Assembly (NCBI GenBank): GCA_943735955.1
Contig: OX030958.1
Coordinates: 4,887,126 to 4,951,125 of the forward strand
Length of the DNA: 64,000 bases
Source of the DNA: Piscicola geometra
Lineage: Eukaryota > Annelida > Clitellata > Hirudinida > Piscicolidae
Direction of reading: 5' to 3'
In this document: positions 48,259 through 64,000 of the stretch, piece by piece
How the letters are laid out: each line of letters opens with the position of its first letter
Position numbering within the stretch: the first letter of the stretch is position 1
Translations under genes and position numbers: made by a program
Notes under the pieces: generated by a model
What the model was told of the DNA's origin: nothing
Seen by the model: only the letters and a program-made list of their open reading frames with translations
The model's database searches: none

Positions 48259-48929
48259 GTGAAGCACTAATGTCTTTTTTATTTAATAGTTCATTTGTTT
48301 GAGGTTGTTCTCTGGCAGGTCGACGCAGGCTCTCACATGATTAGACAATAAACAACATCCGTCTTGGGTTCATTCTTATCTTGAGAATGGTGCCGATGAC
48401 CACATTATTCTTGGCTGCCCTTTCTTAGTTCCATCATCTCTTCCATTCAGTGCTTTTTGCAAAAAGGAAAAGCCTTTCGTACTGTCAATATTATTATTTG
48501 ATGATGATGATGATATTAGTATTTGAATTTTCAAATTAGCAGTTAAATTTTATAGTTGTAAAAAACTAAGTGGGGTTTCTATTTTATTTGGCGCTATTAA
48601 TAAATTATCTTAACCTTGTTCACTTTTAATGCTTCTATTTATTAGATTAAAGCTCCGATAAATGTTTCTTTCTCTGCAAACTCAAAATTATTAAAGCCAA
48701 TTTGTGTATAAATTAATCTGATTATTTGCTAGTCTACTCTTCCAGTTAGGGGCATTTTCATGGAATAATATTCAGACATTTCAACCCCTTCTGAATCTAT
48801 AAAAGATTTTTAATAAAACACACCATCTAGATACTAGAAGAAAAGACGAAAGAGCCTGATATTATATAATTAGATTAGATTTGTTGGAAGAATGCAGTTG
48901 TGTATAGTAACTCCACTTTAAAACTTTGA
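48259..48929. other. Intergenic between MRPS31 and Rab40
   Basis: AT-rich; should hold the Rab40 promoter and 5' UTR. No other feature recognised. Confidence 0.5.
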
Positions 48930-50708
48930 ATGGCGACTCTTTCACCTAGGCCTACCTCCACAGAGAGTCCAACGCCATCCCTCAACACACTTGCTATGAA
49001 ACCATATGATTTTCTGCTCAAATTTCTGCTGGTTGGAGACAGTGACGTTGGAAAAGAAGAGATTCTGAACGGGCTTGCGAATGGCACAAATGAATTTCCT
49101 TATGCATATTCCTCTAGTTAGTGTATTGAAAATAATCTACATATGACATTTTTATAAACTTCTTCGTTCTCATAAAATATATTGAATTTCTGTTGATTTA
49201 TATAAAATTATTAGTTCTTAGGAAATATATGTAATTGCAAGCTATCATTTCAGTTGGTATCTTGTACAAAACAACAACAATCACCCTCGATGGCAAAAGA
49301 GTGAAACTGCAGCTATGGTATTTCATTTTTACTATTTTTTAAGCATAAAATTGAACTATATATTCCACATAATCTTTTCTAGGGATGCATCAGGTCAGGG
49401 CAGGTTCTGTACCATCTTCAGATCTTACTCCAGAGGAGCACATGTAAATCATTCATGATTCTCAAAACTTTCCAACATTCTCAACTTTATTTAGTGAAAT
49501 TGTTTATATCATTATTATATATTTATAATTACTATAGCCTTGAGCATCTCCACAGGGTATTCTGCTGGTGTATGACATCACAAACAGGTGGTCGTTTGAT
49601 GGAATTGACCGCTGGATCAAGGAAATCGATGAGGTGGTAATTCAGGGGGGCTTTCCTGAAAATAGAACTTTTAGGGCTTTTGCATAACCTTTTTTTTCCA
49701 TATAATTCATACTCTGAAACACCATAAATAAGGTGTCCTTGTTAATTAATACCAAAAATAAAGTAAAATAGATCTCAATAAAAGAAAACTAGAAAGTATG
49801 ACTGTAAATTTCCATAATTTTTATCTTGTAAAATCTATAAATTTGCATCGTTGGAAAGTTTTTGAAAGTAAAATTGAGAGGTATAAAAGATCGTTTCGTT
49901 TCGTTTCGTCTTATAAGTGGTATTTTACCGTACATGTTTTTATAGAAAAATCCTAAATAGATATGATCGTATAATGTGAAAAGTATATTTTACGCAAATT
50001 TCATGTATAAATAGTTTTCAAATCCATTATAATGTTCACATTTTCATTCCATTATCCTTACCCCATCAGCTCGCTCCGGGAGTTCCGAAGATTCTGGTCG
50101 GCAATCGATGTCATCTGGCATTCAAGCGGGAAGTGAGTGAACTAGCGGCAGAAGAATATGCCCTGAGGAATGACATGACCTTCTACGAAGTGAGTCCCCT
50201 GTGCGACTTCAATGTGACCGAGTCCCTCATTGAACTGTCAAGGGTCGCCCTGCGCAGGAATGGAATCAGAGGATCATGGGGCGTCAAGGAAGGTTTGTCG
50301 TGAGGGAGTGGCGAGGGTGTTTTGATTGGTGGTTTTTGTATTGCTGGTTTTAGGCGTGAAGTTAAGTGTGCTGGTAATCTAAGTTTTGTATGAGAATCTT
50401 AGGAATTAATATAAAATAATTATTTTATGGACTTTTCATCATTTTCGTCTTTTCCAAACGCAGTTTTAAGCCTGCAAGAGTGTTGCATGCGGGTGGTGGT
50501 CGATCGGACGAGCATCTTCAACATCGACAAACTTCCCCTTCCCACACCGCTCCGATGCCAAGTGAAGGCGTACCAAGTCTCCAATAAGCCACCCCCTCGC
50601 ACCAGCTCATCCACCATCCACAGCACCAAAACGCGCAAGCATAAAATCATCAGACCATCCGACTCCCCTTCGTCTCTCAACTATCACCACTCTTGCTCTA
50701 TCACCTAG
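48930..50708 (+). CDS. RAB40C: Rab40 small GTPase with SOCS box
   Basis: Rab-like GTPase serving as substrate receptor of a Cullin5 ubiquitin ligase. Exons 48930-49116, 49254-49317, 49383-49443, 49556-49633, 50070-50292, 50464-50708; 858 bp, 285 residues (human RAB40C 281). Seen: [19 protein letters not shown] (P-loop), PYAYSS and YKTTTI (switch I), [10 protein letters not shown] (switch II), [31 protein letters not shown] (the Rab40-type replacement of NKxD), [10 protein letters not shown]. The C-terminal SOCS box reads [12 protein letters not shown], then FNIDKLPLP (BC and Cul5 boxes). The last four residues, CSIT, form a possible prenylation box like the CKIS of human RAB40C. The 20-odd N-terminal Ser/Thr/Pro-rich residues are longer than in vertebrates; an internal Met (MKPYDF) is an alternative start. 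Confidence 0.95.
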
Positions 50709-51953
50709 TACCAGTCTAATGTGTCCTAGTTTTAATTGTAGAAGTAATCTTTGATTTTTCTTTCTTTCTTTGTAGACTATTTCGTTAATTTTTGTTTATT
50801 TTCAATTTTTTAATTATTATTTTTTTGCATGTTGATATTGTGTTTGCTAAATTTGTGAAATAAATAAATGTATATTTTTGATATAATTTGAGCATCTTCA
50901 TTCACGTTTATTCATTCTTTGATTATGGCAATTTGTTAAAGTTCCTTATTTCAAAATTCATCTCAGATTCTTAAAAACGCTGATTTGACTAAACTAGGGT
51001 ATTTTCTGAAACATGTGACGCAGTAATCTTTTTTTCTGGAAAGAACTCGCGTCTTATACACCGAACAATACTAAAACATAGAAATAATATTTCATAAACG
51101 GGAGGATATTTCGCAAAATTCTGTTATTAACTTAAATAACTTTATCTTCTCTATCTGTGTTTGAATGACTTGTTCTTAAAGTTTTAGTATCACTTTCTTT
51201 ACTGTTGTAGTATTTAGTGTGTGTATCCTACAACTTACATGCATTTTCTATCAAACCTTTGTCACTAACTCACCCCTTGTACTACCCTAAATCCCATGTA
51301 TAAAGCGCCATAGTTCCATGATTAATATTTAAAATGTAATATTTAAAAAAATTGTTTGATTATATAAGAAGTTTCCACTATACATTTTCTAACTGTCTTC
51401 TTGATAATATAATGGAAATATAATTATAATGCAACTCAAAAGAGCATTTCGGTTGCTTAGGAGCAGAGCACAGTCGTAGAGGCTGCTTTCTGCACACTTT
51501 CACGCGTCTCTTGCCTTTCAACGCCATCTTGTGTGCCATTGGCATTAATGCACGCCGAAAAGAACAGTCGTATTGAGTTTCTATATAAGTATTTTAAACA
51601 ATATTTCCAGTATAACCTCACACAGTAAGATACAGTTTATAAAACGCTAATTAGAGGATTCAAATTATATTTAAAAATGATTTTTAGGCATGCAAAAAAA
51701 TTCTGAAAATCTATTTCAGAGATAGAGTATTTTCAAGTGATGCCATACTATTCTGAATTATATTTTTAATGTTAATGGTTTGTTGAAATAGTTGCAGGCG
51801 TGTTTCTGTCTTCAGCTTTGTAGGACATTATCAATAAACTCCGATGAAAATTTTTCATTTGTAAAAATAGTCTCCAGTATTCAGCGTTTTGTTTTTTTTC
51901 TCAAAAAATAAAAATCTGTTTATTTTGAATAATAATTTGTAAAACATATTTCT
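50709..51953. other. Rab40 3' UTR and intergenic DNA
   Basis: An AATAAA signal at 50859-50864 fits the Rab40 3' end. The rest is AT-rich, up to the 3' end of LRRC46 on the other strand. No gene or element recognised. Confidence 0.5.
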
Positions 51954-53202
51954 TCAATCCTCTTTCTTGCAAATTGAGACATCTTTTTGGCTCACAAGAG
52001 AAGCGCATTGCAGTTGGTAGGCTTGTAGCGAATTCATCTTGACGATGTGTTTCTCTTGAGACTGTTCAGACCTGTCCACACTCCTCTCTGCCATGTCGTC
52101 TGCCATCTCCCGCATTGTCACTTCCCCACTAACTTGCTCGATATTTTCTGTGGTAAAAATTATATTGCTGAAATAATCTTCCTTTGGCGCCTTCAGATTT
52201 CTTTGGAGAAACTTTGTTACGTGGTGAAAATTTATAAATATTTAATTTTCAGATAAAATACCTTTTCCAACTTCTTCCAACTGCTCTTCTTTATTTTCTT
52301 CGGTGTTTTCTTCCTCATCATCACTTACATTTTCTCCGTCCAGTTGTATCAAATTCGGAAGTTCTTTTTTGAGCAAACTGGAAAGGAATAGGCTACATGG
52401 AGCAGTCAAAGAATTAATTGTACTACACGTTTTCAAAAGCTTATTTTTTATGAAGAAGACATGAAAGACTTCAAACTTCATTTTTGAAGGATCAGTACAA
52501 AACGGATTGCCTGAGATTTTGAGGAATATTAAGGATGGAGGGAAGACGTCTGGGTGAGTAAGATCAGAAGATTAACTGGTGTCGAAGTTTCAAAATGGCT
52601 TTCAAGAATAACTTTAAATTTTATTTTTAAAAAAATATTTATTACCGTTAATTTCAACGATGTTGTTGTTTGAGAGATCGAGAAATAAGAGACTTTTGAA
52701 AACTTTGAGAGACGGAATTAGTTTGATTTTGTTGTTAGCCAGACATATAAATTTAAGATTCAGCAAACCACTTTCTACTAGGGGATCAAAGTCTTCTATA
52801 AAGTTCTTAAAAAATAATAATTGTGAAAAGATAGTTAGGAGGTCTATAATCGAATTATTTGGCTTCATTTTAATGAGAAAATATTAAAATTCAAAGTTTC
52901 AATATTAATCAATAATTTTTTATGCTAACGTGTTGTAGGTAGAGATGCGTAACATGAAAACCTACAAAATTCAAGCCATTTAACGACTCAAGACTCTCTC
53001 TGTCTAGTCTAATGTGCGTAGTTTCGTTCAGTAGATCTTCTCTGTATTTTTGAAATAATTATATATAGAATGTAGACATTGTACTACAATAATTCTAATT
53101 TTTAGAAGATTTTGTAAAAAATGTTTTTACAAACATTTTGGCTCCTTCATAGTATATACAATTACGATTCACTATAAGTTCCAAAGTAATTTCTTTTCCC
53201 AT
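51954..53202 (-). CDS. LRRC46: LRRC46 homologue, leucine-rich repeat protein
   Basis: Short LRR protein; mouse LRRC46 is needed for the sperm flagellum. Exons (minus): 53202-53135, 53041-52930, 52805-52646, 52549-52477, 52377-52262, 52147-51954; 723 bp, 240 residues. LRRs run from exon 2 to exon 4: HIRLDRESLESL, VTHLYLQHNFI, LKFICLANNKI, LLFLDLSNNNIV and LIFLKISGNPF. Then comes LPNLIQLDGENV followed by SDDEEE, matching the human LLLDLDGQPV and SDEED. The C-terminus is shorter than in human (321). In exon 4 the reading frame also runs on past the donor without a stop, so intron retention would give a different tail; the spliced form fits the family better. Confidence 0.9.
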
Positions 53203-54075
53203 TGAAACCTGATTATCATATAATATTAGTAATATATGACATATATGTTTTTATTCGATATTTTACAATTATCATAGGTATTTTCTAGTTTCTATAGTAA
53301 CGATGATAATTTGAAATATGAATTGAATGAATTTAATTTTAATATTTCTAAAACTCGATAAAAAAAACACAAAAGTTAGTTAAAATTAAGGAATAAATGT
53401 AAAATTAAACTTACAATTTTTTCACTTTTTTTTAGATCTAATCTACTTTTTTATACTTCGTAGTACAATTTTGTTTTTTACACTTTTATAAAAAACATAT
53501 AATACAATGTATTAAAATTTAATTATTATTAAATACATCAATAGTAATATAATGAATAAAGACTAATGATAAGTAATAAAAACCAATGCTATCAATCTTC
53601 AAATAAGTTTATATATCAAAACATTAATTTTGTTATTCCTTACTAAACTATAATTAAGTATTACAATAATCAAAATCGACTCATTTTTATTCATAAACTT
53701 TTATTTTGAAACAAGGAATTATCTAATTATTTAAAAAGAACTGTAAAATATATATAAACATTAAAAAGTTACATAATCACATCAATTTCTATTAATTTAG
53801 TTTCACTTTGATTTTTCTGAATCTATTTTTATACTCTTTATTTGTATGAATCTTTAAATTAGTATGATCCTTCCATACATCGTTCACTCTTTTTATGTGA
53901 TCGTGATTTGATCTTAATTATACAAATAGGCTACAAAAAGAATATTCAAAAGTTAAAGTTTTTTAAAAGAAATATATCTGATAAGAAATTTTCTTTCAAA
54001 ATTTAGCTTAAATTTCTCTATGAATCTAAACGTTTGTATTTGTAAGTAAGCATTCGTGAGAATCAGTCTCCGAAG
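53203..54075. promoter_or_regulatory. Shared upstream region of LRRC46 and WDR44
   Basis: 873 bp of very AT-rich DNA between two divergent start codons. No specific promoter motif stands out; a shared regulatory region is inferred from arrangement only. Confidence 0.35.

Positions 54076-64000
<9,925 letters not shown>

Noticed and set aside
52242..52481. 79-codon frame read straight through as one LRRC46 exon
   Set aside because: The middle part does not resemble LRRC46; GT-AG splicing (52477 to 52377, 52262 to 52147) gives a better family match.

Overview
The window is nuclear DNA of an animal. Its genes are split by GT-AG introns and encode metazoan families (Islet LIM-homeobox, Rab40 with a SOCS box, WDR44, AUP1, TEX9-like, LRRC46). 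Introns and intergenic DNA are AT-rich and unusually loaded with micro- and minisatellites. Protein sequences and gene content suit an invertebrate, probably a lophotrochozoan such as an annelid or leech. The species is inference; the sequence alone does not settle it.

Layout, left to right: FRA10AC1 (+, 156-2796); a dead LINE tail; a choline/ethanolamine phosphotransferase (+, 3970-7391); AT-rich intergenic DNA; a piggyBac element with TTAA ends (9683-12294) holding a two-exon transposase on the minus strand and a LINE 3' end; a mitochondrial-type aldehyde dehydrogenase of 16 exons (+, 12373-20427) whose introns carry an unnamed DNA transposon with 8-bp target duplications (13963-15461), a hAT element (16730-18312) and a tRNA-derived SINE; two tandem family-92 glycosyltransferases (+, 21365-23212 and 23434-25497); a long gene-poor stretch with a 320-bp (GT)n; Islet (-, 29459-34949) with a recognisable core promoter; an unidentified decayed ORF (35766-36578); AUP1 (-, 36923-41954), divergent from a C9orf85 homologue (+, 42388-43102); a TEX9-like coiled-coil gene (-, 44634-46758), divergent from MRPS31 (+, 46945-48184); Rab40 (+, 48930-50708); LRRC46 (-, 51954-53202), divergent from WDR44 (+, 54076 to beyond the right edge).

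I built the gene models by hand: each exon was extended to GT/AG borders, phases were required to match, and the joined protein was compared with remembered family sequences. Most joined CDSs are multiples of three and close to family length. Weakest are the first exon of FRA10AC1, one TEX9-like junction and its 5' end, one small Islet exon, and the last introns of AUP1.

The genes are unrelated housekeeping, developmental and ciliary/sperm functions; they do not form one pathway. The most interesting material is the mobile DNA (at least six insertions with readable ends, including a MITE supplying the stop codon of the C9orf85 homologue) and the way G/T-rich repeats start at 5' splice sites while C/A-rich repeats run into 3' splice sites on both strands.
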